Of a DNA stretch of 64,000 nt, positions 25,934-34,508 are shown piece by piece. Each line of letters starts with the position of its first letter. The stretch's first letter is position 1. The position numbers were made by a program, and so were the translations under genes. The DNA lies in assembly GCF_030646165.1 (NCBI RefSeq), contig NZ_JAUTDO010000010.1:62001-126000 (forward strand). The letters run 5' to 3'. This DNA comes from Conexibacter sp. CPCC 206217. Its GTDB lineage: Bacteria; Actinomycetota; Thermoleophilia; Solirubrobacterales; Solirubrobacteraceae. A model generated the notes under the pieces. The model saw only the letters and a program-made list of their open reading frames with translations, was not told the DNA's origin and ran no database searches.

Positions 25934-26901
25934 GGCAGCCGCCCCGCCGTGCGCATCGACGCCGCGCCGGCGCCGAGCAGCAGCAGAAGGCCGGCGACGG
26001 CGAAGGCGGCCGTGACCTCGCGCTGCTCGTCTCTCGTGCCCAGGCGCGAGCCGAGCGTCTCGTAGATCGAGGACAGCTGCTGGTCGTCCTGGGCCTGGAA
26101 CGCGCGGCCGCCGGAGGCGTCGGCGATCGCTTCGAGCGTCTCGGGGTCGGGCGGGACGGGCAGCGCAGGGGCGCCGAATCCGGTCGGGTTCGGGACGGTC
26201 GCGTCCCGCGTGCCGAGCGCGACGGTGTAGATCGGGATTCTCTCCTCGCCGGCCGCTCTCGCGACGCCGACCGGATCGCGCCCGATCGTCGTCGCGCCAT
26301 CGGACAGCAGCACCATCGCGGCCGGGATCTTCTCGCCCTGGTCCTGCTGGCGCTGCAGCGTGTCGAGCGCGACCTGCAGCGCGTCGCCGGTCGCGGTGCC
26401 GCCGTCGGCGACCTGCGAGTCGATCGTCGTCTGGATCAGCGCATGGTCGCGCGTCGGCACCTGCGTCCCGTCGGGCACGTCGGAGTAGGTCGTCACGCCG
26501 ACTCTGATCGACCTCGGGATCTGGTCGAGGAAGCGGCTCGCTGCTCTCTTCGCGGCCGTCATGCGGTCGGGCTCGACGTCCTGCGCGAGCATCGAGCGCG
26601 AGTGGTCGGTGACGAGCATGATCGACGCCTTCTCGATCGGGACCGCGACCGTCCGCTGCGGCTTCGCGAGCGCGAGCGCGAGCGCTGCAAGCGCCGCCAG
26701 CAGCAGCGCGGCAGGCAGATGGCGCTTCCATGCCGGCACGGTCCCGGCCGCCTGCTTCAGCGCCGCGACGCCGGTGAAGCGGACCGCGTATCTGCGCCCG
26801 CGGCGGCGGTTGGCGACCTGGATCGCGATCAGCGCGGGAACGGCCAGCAGCGCGAACAGGTACCACGGCGAGCCGAACGAGATGGCGAACACGCTCGTCA
26901 T
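25930..26901 (-). CDS. BatA-like von Willebrand factor A domain membrane protein
   Basis: 323 residues with N-terminal (about 10-25 and 60-78) and C-terminal (about 297-315) membrane helices enclosing a VWA domain. The metal-ion site is DHSRS near residue 97, with further MIDAS residues in GGTATGDAL and LLSDGATT. It lies last in the VWA-MoxR-DUF58-VWA operon and overlaps the DUF58 gene by 4 bases. Such MoxR-associated proteins act as membrane chaperone or assembly factors in stress response. It is a paralogue of the protein encoded at 28984-29946. Confidence 0.85.
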   Translation of the reverse strand: MTSVFAISFGSPWYLFALLAVPALIAIQVANRRRGRRYAVRFTGVAALKQAAGTVPAWKRHLPAALLLAALAALALALAKPQRTVAVPIEKASIMLVTDHSRSMLAQDVEPDRMTAAKRAASRFLDQIPRSIRVGVTTYSDVPDGTQVPTRDHALIQTTIDSQVADGGTATGDALQVALDTLQRQQDQGEKIPAAMVLLSDGATTIGRDPVGVARAAGEERIPIYTVALGTRDATVPNPTGFGAPALPVPPDPETLEAIADASGGRAFQAQDDQQLSSIYETLGSRLGTRDEQREVTAAFAVAGLLLLLGAGAASMRTAGRLP

Positions 26902-27806
26902 GACAGCCGCCGTCCCAGCGCCTGCAGCCAGTCGCCCTCGGTCGACAGGACGATCTGCTGGACCTGCAGCCGGCGCAGCTCGCGCGCGACCTTCTCGCGC
27001 CGCTCGCGCTCGATCTGCTCGAAGCGGTCGCGCACCGATCTGCGCGAGGTGTCGACCTCGATCCGCTCGCCCGTCTCCGGGTCCACCAGGGCGAGCCGCC
27101 CGACCGCGGGGACCGACGACTCGCGCGGATCGCGCACCTCGATCGCGAGCACGGAGTGGCGCTGCGCCAGCGCGCCGAGCGAGCGCGTCCAGTCGTCCTC
27201 GTCGCGCCAGTCGGAGATCACGACGACGAGGCCGGGCTGCGTCGCGACGCGGCCGATCCGCCGCAGCGCGCCGTTCAGCGCGCCCGGCTCGTGGTGGCCG
27301 TCGGGCGCGACGCCCTCCTCCAGCGCGCGCTGCAGCGCGACGAAGCCGGGCTTGGAGGCGCGCGGCGGGATCAGCCTCGGCGTGCCGGCGCCGAACGTCA
27401 TCAGCGCGACGCGGCCGGCGCGGCGGATCGCAAGGCGCCCGATCACGTGCGTGACGCCCTCCGCGACGTCGGACTTCAACCGGTCCGCCGTCCCGAACGC
27501 CATCGACGGCGACAGGTCGAGCGCGATCCACGTCGTCAGCGTCCGCTCCGGCACGTGCAGCCGCACGTGCGGCACGCCCGTACGGGCGGTCGCGGCGGCG
27601 TCGATCTGGCGCACGTCGTCGCCGACCTCGTACGGCCGCAGCTGGGCCAGCTCGGTCCCGGAGCCGAGCCCGGCCGCGCGCCGATCGCCCGGCAGCGCGC
27701 CAGAGGCGCGCCGCGCGACGATCAGGTCGAGCGACTCGAGCAGGCCGTGCGGGATCGCGCCAGGACCCTGGCGGCCGACGGGACGCGTCAGACGCGGAGC
27801 GGGCAT
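26898..27806 (-). CDS. DUF58 domain protein of a MoxR/VWA system
   Basis: 302-residue DUF58 protein. The characteristic blocks are GLGSGTELAQLRPYEVGDDVRQIDAAATAR and the VWA-like ALDLSPSMAFG, followed by VVVISDWRDEDDW. No membrane helix is obvious. DUF58 proteins are constant partners of MoxR ATPases and VWA proteins. It sits 75 bases after the moxR gene and overlaps the downstream VWA gene by 4 bases. Confidence 0.88.
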   Translation of the reverse strand: MPAPRLTRPVGRQGPGAIPHGLLESLDLIVARRASGALPGDRRAAGLGSGTELAQLRPYEVGDDVRQIDAAATARTGVPHVRLHVPERTLTTWIALDLSPSMAFGTADRLKSDVAEGVTHVIGRLAIRRAGRVALMTFGAGTPRLIPPRASKPGFVALQRALEEGVAPDGHHEPGALNGALRRIGRVATQPGLVVVISDWRDEDDWTRSLGALAQRHSVLAIEVRDPRESSVPAVGRLALVDPETGERIEVDTSRRSVRDRFEQIERERREKVARELRRLQVQQIVLSTEGDWLQALGRRLS

Positions 27807-27881
27807 CTCATCGCGCTCCCGCGAGTTCCCGCCGACGCGGAGCGGTGCGGCCGGCCGTCGTGGAACTCGCGAGCCTGAGCA

Positions 27882-28949
27882 TCAGGCCGCCGCCTCCGGC
27901 CGGCGCAGATGGTCCGACGGCGGCTCGCCGACGGCGGTGAAGACGCGGCCGAGCACGTCGTCGGCGGTCACGTTCTCCGTCAGCGCGTCGTAGGACAGCA
28001 CGATCCGGTGACGCAGCACGTCGGGCGCGAGGTCGCGCACGTCGGAGACGGCGACGTAGCCGCGCCCGCGCAGCAGCGCCAGCGCGCGCGCCGCCTGCAC
28101 GAGCCCGATCGGCCCGCGCGGGCTGGCGCCGTACTCGATGAACGGCGCGACGTCGTCGAGCCCGTACTTCTGCGGCCGTCGCGTCGCGTCGGCGAGCGTG
28201 ACGGCGTACTGGATCACCTCGCGGTCGACGAGCACTCTGCCGGCGGCCTCGGCGAAGCGGTCGAGGTCGGCGATCGAGAGCCGCTCGCGCGGCGCCGCGA
28301 CGCGGCCGAGCGAGCGGTCCACGACGGCAGCCTCCTCGCTCATCGTGGGGTAGTCGACCATCACCTTCATCAGGAAGCGGTCGATCTGCGCCTCGGGCAG
28401 CGGGTAGGTGCCCTCGGACTCGATCGGGTTCTGCGTCGCCAGCACGAGGAACGGGCGGGGCGTGGGGTGCGTCTCGCCGCCTATCGTCACCTGCTGCTCC
28501 TGCATCACCTCCAGCAGCGCCGACTGCACCTTCGCGGGCGCGCGGTTGATCTCGTCGGCGAGCAGGAAGTTGCCGAAGACGGGGCCGAGCTCGGTCTCGA
28601 AGCGGCCGGTGTCGGGTCGGTAGACGCGCGTGCCGACGAGGTCGGCCGGGACCAGGTCCGGTGTGAACTGGATCCGCTTGAAGGAGCCGCCGAGGACCTG
28701 CGCCAGCGTCTTGACGGTGAGCGTCTTGGCGAGGCCCGGGACGCCCTCCAGCAGCACGTGGCCACCGGCCAGCAGGGCGACCAGCAGCCGCTCCAGCATC
28801 GCGTCCTGGCCGACGATCACGCGCTTGATCTCGTGCAGCGCCTCCTCGAGCGCGTCGCGCGGCTCCTCCCTGCGCTGGAAGCGCTCCTCGGGCGCGGGAG
28901 CAGGAGCCGGGAAGCGATCCTCGGGCGGCTGGGGGTGGTCGAACGTCAC
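27882..28949 (-). CDS. moxR: MoxR-family AAA+ ATPase
   Basis: 355-residue AAA+ chaperone-like ATPase. Walker A GVPGLAKT is near residue 79, Walker B LLADEINRAPAK near 135, sensor-1 ATQNP, and the C-terminal helical lid follows. MoxR proteins remodel or activate partner proteins together with VWA proteins, which flank it here on both sides. The GTG start has an AAAGGAG site about 9 bases upstream. The 34 bases separating it from the upstream VWA gene suggest one operon. Confidence 0.93.
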   Translation of the reverse strand: MTFDHPQPPEDRFPAPAPAPEERFQRREEPRDALEEALHEIKRVIVGQDAMLERLLVALLAGGHVLLEGVPGLAKTLTVKTLAQVLGGSFKRIQFTPDLVPADLVGTRVYRPDTGRFETELGPVFGNFLLADEINRAPAKVQSALLEVMQEQQVTIGGETHPTPRPFLVLATQNPIESEGTYPLPEAQIDRFLMKVMVDYPTMSEEAAVVDRSLGRVAAPRERLSIADLDRFAEAAGRVLVDREVIQYAVTLADATRRPQKYGLDDVAPFIEYGASPRGPIGLVQAARALALLRGRGYVAVSDVRDLAPDVLRHRIVLSYDALTENVTADDVLGRVFTAVGEPPSDHLRRPEAAA

Positions 28950-28983
28950 GTCGGGTGGCTCCTTTCGGGAACTGGGGTGAAGA

Positions 28984-29946
28984 TCAGATCGGGCGGCCGA
29001 ACCAACGCAGCGAGAGGCCCGCGCCGGCGAGCAGCAGCAGCAGGCCGCCGGCGGCGAACGCGGCCGTGATCTGCCGCTGCTCGTCTCTGGTGCCCAGCTG
29101 CGAGCCGAGTCGCTCGTAGACGGTGTTGAGGCGGTCGGAGCTGGCGGCGGTGAACGTATCGCCGTTGCTGACCTCGGCGATCTGCGCCAGCGAGGCCGGA
29201 TCCGGTGGGACCGACTCGACTCTCTGCTCGCCGGTTCTGGGATCGGGCACGGTGATCGTGCCGGCGTCGGTGCCGAACGCGACGGTGTAGATCGGGATTC
29301 TCAGCGCCGCGGCCTCGGAGGCTGCCGCTATCGGGTCGCTGCCGCGGACCGAGACGCCGTCGGAGATCAGCACGATCGCGGACGGCGGCCGTCTGCCGTC
29401 GACGCCCGGCTGGTTTCTCAGCACGGTCGTCGCGGTTCTGATCGCGTCGCCGGTCGCGGTCGTCCCGCTGACGGTGAGGCGGTCGATCGCGGTCGCGATG
29501 TCGGCGCGATCGCGCGTCGGGCTCTGCAGCACGGTCGCCGTCGTGTTGTAGGCGATCACGCCGATGTTGACCGCCTTCGGCACCTCGTCGACGAAGCGGC
29601 GCGCGGCACGCTTGGCGGCGATCATGCGGTTGGGCTGCACGTCGGTCGCGAGCATCGAGCCGGAGACGTCGGTGAGCAGCACGATCGACGCCCGCTCGAC
29701 CGGCACCGCGACCGTCCGCTGCGGCTTCGCGGCGGCGACGATCAGCGCGGCGAGCGCGACGAGGAAGACGAGCATCGGCGCGTGACGGCGCCAGCCCGGC
29801 CGGCTCGGCGCGACGGCCGGCTGCATGCGGGGGGAGGCGAAGGCGGCGCCGGCGGCCCGCCGGTTGCGCTGCGCGAGCAGATACCAGACGGCGAGCAGCG
29901 GGAGCGCGGCCAGCGCCAGCAGGACGAGCGGCGCGGCGAAGCTCAT
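28984..29946 (-). CDS. VWA domain membrane protein, first of two paralogues
   Basis: 320 residues with two N-terminal helices (about 5-24 and 57-74), a VWA domain with MIDAS DVSGS near 93, and a C-terminal helix at about 293-313. The flanking blocks RTVAVPVE and LGTRDEQRQITAAFA match the paralogue at 25930-26901 almost word for word, indicating duplication within the operon. It overlaps the upstream HtrA gene by 4 bases, tying the protease to the MoxR/VWA system. Confidence 0.87.
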   Translation of the reverse strand: MSFAAPLVLLALAALPLLAVWYLLAQRNRRAAGAAFASPRMQPAVAPSRPGWRRHAPMLVFLVALAALIVAAAKPQRTVAVPVERASIVLLTDVSGSMLATDVQPNRMIAAKRAARRFVDEVPKAVNIGVIAYNTTATVLQSPTRDRADIATAIDRLTVSGTTATGDAIRTATTVLRNQPGVDGRRPPSAIVLISDGVSVRGSDPIAAASEAAALRIPIYTVAFGTDAGTITVPDPRTGEQRVESVPPDPASLAQIAEVSNGDTFTAASSDRLNTVYERLGSQLGTRDEQRQITAAFAAGGLLLLLAGAGLSLRWFGRPI

Positions 29947-31145
29947 GGCGCGTCTGCGCGGTCTCCCAGCGTCACGTCGAGCGTGACGTCTCTGCCCCCG
30001 CGCTCCAGTTCGACCTGGACTCTCTGGCCCGGCTCGCTTCTGCTGATGCTGGCCGCGACGTCGGCGGGCTCCTGGACGCCCATGCCGTTGACGCGCTTGA
30101 GCACGTCGCCGACGCGGATCCCGGCTCTCTCCGCCGGCCCGCTTCTTCTGACCTCCGCGACTCTCGCGCCGGCGGACGCGCCGGTCAGCGTGGTCGGCTG
30201 GGTCGAGACGCCGAGGTACGGTCGCGAGATTCTCTCGCCCCTCTGCAGCTTCGGGACGATCTGGCGGGCTGTGTTCGACGGCACCGCGAAGCCGATCCCG
30301 ATGTTGCCGGCCTGGCCCATGCCGCTCGTCGCGATCTGCGAGTTGACGCCGATCACGTGGCCGCCGCTGTCGAGCAGCGGGCCGCCGGAGTTGCCGGGGT
30401 TGATCGGCGCGTCGGTCTGGATCACCTCGTCGATCTCGAAGCCGTTGGGCGCCGTGATCGAGCGGCCGAGGCCGGAGACGATGCCCTCGGTGACGGTGCG
30501 GTCGAGCCCGAACGGGTTGCCGATCGCGACCGCGAAGTCGCCGACCGAGACGTTGCGCGAGTCCGCGAACGAGAGCGCTCTGACGCCTCTGGGGATGCGG
30601 TCCGGCTCGATCGAGACGACGGCGAGGTCGGACGACTCGTCGGTGCCGAGCACGTCGCCGTCGATCGAGGCGCCGTCCTGGCCGAACTTGACGACCACGT
30701 GGTTGCTGGTGCCGACGACGTGGTAGTTGGTGACGAGCGTCCCTCTGGCGTCGATCAGGAAGCCGGTGCCCTGACCGGTCTGCGTGCTGATCGAGACGAC
30801 CGCGGGGCTCGTGAGGGCGTAGATCGCACCTGCGCGCGTCTGGCCCGCCTGGGGTCTGATCGGTCTGCTCGAGAGCGCAGGCAGCGGCGGCGGTCCGTCG
30901 TCGCCGCCGCCGAAGAGCGTCAGCGCGGCGGCCACGCCGCCACCGGCGGCGACCAGCGCGATCAGGATCGCCAGCAGCACGAACGAGCCGCGCCGCGGCT
31001 TGCGTTCGGGCTGTTCAGGCGCGCTGCCCGCATCGCTGGCCGGACGTGGCGGCGGCGTGCGGTGCAGCGCGGTGGCGCCGTCGTCGCGAGCTTGATCGGA
31101 CTCGGCCCGCCACTCGCCAGTCCAGAGATGTCTTGGTGACCCCAT
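29943..31145 (-). CDS. htrA: HtrA/DegP-like membrane-anchored serine protease with PDZ domain
   Basis: 400-residue S1C protease. A cytoplasmic Pro/Arg-rich N-terminus precedes one membrane helix (about 54-78). The trypsin-like domain has the triad His142 (NYHVV), Asp173 (SSDLAV) and Ser253 (GNSGGP), and a single PDZ domain spans about 300-395. It acts outside the membrane in quality control of stressed proteins. It is first in the operon with the VWA/MoxR genes. ATG 31145 was chosen because the upstream frame has no family sequence; a TAGCCT hexamer lies 11 bases before it. Confidence 0.92.
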   Translation of the reverse strand: MGSPRHLWTGEWRAESDQARDDGATALHRTPPPRPASDAGSAPEQPERKPRRGSFVLLAILIALVAAGGGVAAALTLFGGGDDGPPPLPALSSRPIRPQAGQTRAGAIYALTSPAVVSISTQTGQGTGFLIDARGTLVTNYHVVGTSNHVVVKFGQDGASIDGDVLGTDESSDLAVVSIEPDRIPRGVRALSFADSRNVSVGDFAVAIGNPFGLDRTVTEGIVSGLGRSITAPNGFEIDEVIQTDAPINPGNSGGPLLDSGGHVIGVNSQIATSGMGQAGNIGIGFAVPSNTARQIVPKLQRGERISRPYLGVSTQPTTLTGASAGARVAEVRRSGPAERAGIRVGDVLKRVNGMGVQEPADVAASISRSEPGQRVQVELERGGRDVTLDVTLGDRADAP

Positions 31146-31341
31146 CGGTAGAGATGAGGCTACCCGGCCACTGAAAGACGACGTTAAGAGTCTCCAAGCC
31201 AAACCTGAACGTGTCGCGCACACATCGCACACATGCGATCGCGGTCGACGCCGGCGCACGGCAGATGAGCGTTCGGCCACATTTGTGACGAAGCGGTGAA
31301 GCGGCGCGTGCGATGTGCAGTTGCGAGGAATCCCGTCGCCC

Positions 31342-32451
31342 ATGGGCTCCGACGACATCCTCCTCGCGCTCGTGGTCGCCGCCGCGTTGTCGTTCGACTT
31401 CACCAACGGCTTCCACGACACCGCCAACGCAATGGCGACGTCGATCGCCACACGCGCACTGAGACCGAGAGTCGCGGTCGTGCTCGCGGGCTTTCTCAAC
31501 TTCGTCGGCGCGTTCCTCTCGATCGCCGTCGCGACGACGATCGCCAGAGGCATCGTCGACAACAGCGTGATCACGATGGAGATCATCCTCGCCGGTCTGC
31601 TCGGCGCGATCCTCTGGAACCTCGCGACATGGGCGCTGTCGCTGCCGTCGTCGTCCAGCCACGCGCTGATCGGCGGGCTCGTCGGCGCGACGCTCGTCGG
31701 CGACGGCTCGAGCGCCGTCAAGTTCGACGGGATCATCAGAAGCGTGATCGTCCCGGCGGTGCTGGCGCCGATCGTGGCGGGCGTCGTCGCGCTGACGGCG
31801 ACCTACTTCGCCTACCGCGCGCTGGCGCGGCTGAGAGAGGACGACAAGCACGCGACGCGCAGCTTCCGGTTCGGCCAGATCGGCTCGGCCAGCCTCGTCT
31901 CGCTCGCGCACGGCACCAACGACGCGCAGAAGACGATGGGCGTGATCACGCTCGCGCTGATCGTGCACGGCTCGCTCAACGCCGACGACTTCACCGTCCC
32001 GCTGTGGGTCAAGCTCTGCTCGGCGACCGCGATCGCGGCCGGCACCTGCATCGGCGGCTGGCGGATCATCAACACCCTGGGGAGACGGATGACCGAGATC
32101 GAGGCACCGCAGGGCTTCGCGGCCGAGGCGTCGGGAGCGGGGACGATCCTCGCCTCGTCCTACTTCGGCTACCCGCTGTCGACGACGCAGGTCGTCGCCG
32201 GATCCGTCCTCGGGGCGGGGACCGGCAAGAAGCTCGCGTCGGTCAGATGGGGCCTGGCGGGGCAGATGGGGCTCGCGTGGCTGCTGACCCTGCCGGCGGC
32301 CGGATTGATGTCGGCGGCCGCGTACGAGATCGCCGACCTGTTCGGGATCGACTCGGCCGGACCGGTTGTGATCGCACTTGGCGCGGCGCTCGCCGCCGTG
32401 GCGCTGTGGACCTTCGCTCAGCGCACCCGCGTCACCTCGGCGGACGTCTGA
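31342..32451 (+). CDS. pit: Inorganic phosphate transporter, PiT family
   Basis: 369-residue low-affinity phosphate permease with about ten membrane helices. The two internal-repeat signatures are visible: FTNGFHDTANAMATSIATR near the start and SLAHGTNDAQKTMGVITLAL in the middle. Start 31342 is preceded by GAGGA at a somewhat long distance; an in-frame ATG at 31315 would add nine residues. It is divergent from htrA across 196 bases that should hold both promoters. Its stop shares a base with the next start (TGATG). Confidence 0.92.
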   Translation: MGSDDILLALVVAAALSFDFTNGFHDTANAMATSIATRALRPRVAVVLAGFLNFVGAFLSIAVATTIARGIVDNSVITMEIILAGLLGAILWNLATWALSLPSSSSHALIGGLVGATLVGDGSSAVKFDGIIRSVIVPAVLAPIVAGVVALTATYFAYRALARLREDDKHATRSFRFGQIGSASLVSLAHGTNDAQKTMGVITLALIVHGSLNADDFTVPLWVKLCSATAIAAGTCIGGWRIINTLGRRMTEIEAPQGFAAEASGAGTILASSYFGYPLSTTQVVAGSVLGAGTGKKLASVRWGLAGQMGLAWLLTLPAAGLMSAAAYEIADLFGIDSAGPVVIALGAALAAVALWTFAQRTRVTSADV

Positions 32452-32714
32452 TGAGCGCCTTCCTGCAGTTCACGATGGCGTCGGTGATCGACTTCTCGGC
32501 GCTCTGGAAGATCTTCGTCGCGGCGTTCGTGGCAGGCGTCGGCGGCGTCGGCGCGCTGCTGATGGTGGTCGCCGGCACCACGCGAATCGAGCGCAACCAG
32601 GAGGGCGGCGGCGGTGTCGCCGTCGGCCTCGCCGGCTGGACCCTGGCCGTCGTCGGAGTCGCCCTGCTGGTCGGCGCGCTCGTCGTCGGGCTGATCGCGA
32701 TGACGCACAAGTAG
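32451..32714 (+). CDS. Small two-helix membrane protein linked to the phosphate transporter
   Basis: 87 residues with two membrane segments (about 18-42 and 57-84) separated by a short polar loop TTRIERNQEGGGG. I do not recognise the family. Translational coupling (TGATG) to the PiT gene suggests an accessory or regulatory subunit of the transporter in place of the PhoU-like partner common in other bacteria. That role is inference. Confidence 0.7.
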   Translation: MSAFLQFTMASVIDFSALWKIFVAAFVAGVGGVGALLMVVAGTTRIERNQEGGGGVAVGLAGWTLAVVGVALLVGALVVGLIAMTHK

Positions 32715-32772
32715 CAACAAGAGGCGGCCAAAGTGTGGCGGGTTCCACGAGGAATCTGTCACGCTGCCGCTC

Positions 32773-33975
32773 GTGATCGATGCGCACGTGTTGTTGCGGA
32801 GTCTCAGAGGTGACGTCCTGCGGACGCCTAGAGGCCGCTTCTGCGTTCGAGCGATCGAGGGCCGCCATGCTGTGGTTGACATCGTCGACCGAAGGGGAAC
32901 GCGCGTAGCGCGGGTCGAGATCGCCGAAGTGCAAGACCTGCTGGATCAACTCGATGCGGGCGAAAGAATCTCGATCCAGCCGACAAGTTCCGACGATCGG
33001 AGAGCATTCCTAGGGCTCGCGCTGGGCGCGGTGCCGCAGGTTCAGCTGATCGATGGTCGGTCGATGTTCGCGAGACTTGATCCAGCCGCAGATGTCTCGA
33101 CGTCTGTCCTTGGCGAGCTTGAACGACGGCTCGGCATGTGGGCTGACCTCGTGGATCAGGCCGATCCCGGCAACACGACCCCGCAGCAAGTCCGGGCACT
33201 CGACATCTACGGTGGACAGAACGGCATGTGGGTCGATCGTCGGCGCACAAAAGGGGTCGGCGGGCGACCCAGCGTGACCGTTAGCGTGATGCATACGGGA
33301 CGTCACTACGCTGATGATGTGTCGGACACGGCGTTGCTGTATCACTACCCGAGAACTGCCCGAACTGGAGGTCGTGACGCCGCGGAGATCGCCGCCACAA
33401 GGGCTGCTTGTGAGCTGAGGCTGCCGGTCTTCGTGATCCTTCAGCATGGGGCAGTGCGCGAGGTGCGCAAGGCATGGGTGCTGACGTGGGATGACACCAA
33501 CCGCGTCTGCTTGCTCGAGTTCGGCCCGACACTCCCGCGCGTCAGGTCATCGTCAGAGGTTGAGACAGATGACGGACCGCTCGAGTTGTTTGAGGACGTG
33601 AGACGTGACCTGCGTCTCGTGCGAGGACGTCCGAATCAGCAGCGCTTCAAGATCCACGTCGTTCGGCGCTATGGCGCGCAATGTGCGATTTGCCCGGTAA
33701 CCGCATTCGAGCTGATCCACGCCGCTCACTTGGTGCCCGACGCGAGAGGCGGTACCGGCGACCCTCGCAACGGTCTCCCGCTGTGCGCCAATCACCATCT
33801 TGCGCTCGATCGCGGGCTGATCTCGATCCATCCCGAGTCGACAGCGATCGTTGTGGCAGAAGGACATAGCTCGACCTCGCTCAACATCACCCACATGGAT
33901 TTGCTGCATCTCGCCCGCAAGCCGGCGACAGAGGCACTCGAATATCTGTGGGATGAGCAAGGGCCATCCGACTAA
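32773..33975 (+). CDS. SRA-like domain plus HNH endonuclease, probable type IV restriction enzyme
   Basis: 400 residues: an N-terminal domain of unknown kind (1-140), an SRA/YDG-like block (about 144-250, with DIYGGQNGMWVDRRRTKG and VMHTGRHYADDVS), and a C-terminal HNH domain (about 290-352) with Cys304/Cys307, HAAH 316-319, Asn333, and Cys338/His341. This order recalls ScoMcrA-type enzymes that cut modified DNA. The SRA assignment rests on pattern memory. It is a lone gene with no methyltransferase nearby. Its base composition and codon use are visibly less GC-rich than both neighbours, indicating recent acquisition. The GTG start has no close ribosome binding site. Confidence 0.75.
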   Translation: MIDAHVLLRSLRGDVLRTPRGRFCVRAIEGRHAVVDIVDRRGTRVARVEIAEVQDLLDQLDAGERISIQPTSSDDRRAFLGLALGAVPQVQLIDGRSMFARLDPAADVSTSVLGELERRLGMWADLVDQADPGNTTPQQVRALDIYGGQNGMWVDRRRTKGVGGRPSVTVSVMHTGRHYADDVSDTALLYHYPRTARTGGRDAAEIAATRAACELRLPVFVILQHGAVREVRKAWVLTWDDTNRVCLLEFGPTLPRVRSSSEVETDDGPLELFEDVRRDLRLVRGRPNQQRFKIHVVRRYGAQCAICPVTAFELIHAAHLVPDARGGTGDPRNGLPLCANHHLALDRGLISIHPESTAIVVAEGHSSTSLNITHMDLLHLARKPATEALEYLWDEQGPSD

Positions 33976-33998
33976 CGCATGCACGTAGGATGGGTCGC

Positions 33999-34457
33999 AT
34001 GCCCTGGCACGTCTATCTCTCCGGTGAGATCCACACCGACTGGCGCTTCCGGATCGCCAACGCGATCCTCGACGAGGACCTCGACGTCGAGGTCAGCGCT
34101 CCCGTCCTCAACCACGAGGCGAGCGACGACGGCGGCGTCAAGATCCTCGGCGAGCAGCCGACGCCGTTCTGGAAGGACCATGTCGGCGCCGGTCTCAACG
34201 CGATCCGCACGCGCACGCTGATCGAGCAGTCCGACGTGATCGTCGTGCGCTTCGGCGACGAGTACAAGCAGTGGAACGCCGCCTTCGACGCCGGCTACGC
34301 GGCCGCGCTCGGCAAGCCGCTGATCACGCTGCACCCCGAGCAACACGACCACGCCCTGAAGGAGATCGACCGCGCCGCGCTCGCCGTCGCGCGCGAGCCC
34401 GAGCAGGTCGTCGACATCCTCCGCTACGTGCTGATCGGGAAGCTGCCGAGAAGCTGA
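33999..34457 (+). CDS. ytoQ: YtoQ family protein
   Basis: 152-residue protein closely matching the YtoQ family pattern: VYLSGEIHTDWR at the start, NHEASDDGGVKILGEQ, FWKDHVGAGLNAIRTRT and FGDEYKQWNAAFDAGYAAALGK. The fold resembles nucleoside 2-deoxyribosyltransferases, but its activity is unknown. ATG 33999 is favoured because AGGA lies 8 bases upstream; ATG 33990 would add three residues. Confidence 0.88.
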   Translation: MPWHVYLSGEIHTDWRFRIANAILDEDLDVEVSAPVLNHEASDDGGVKILGEQPTPFWKDHVGAGLNAIRTRTLIEQSDVIVVRFGDEYKQWNAAFDAGYAAALGKPLITLHPEQHDHALKEIDRAALAVAREPEQVVDILRYVLIGKLPRS

Positions 34458-34508
34458 GGAGCGAACGCTGACACGCCCGTTGATTGACGGCGTCCGCGGT
34501 GGTGCACA

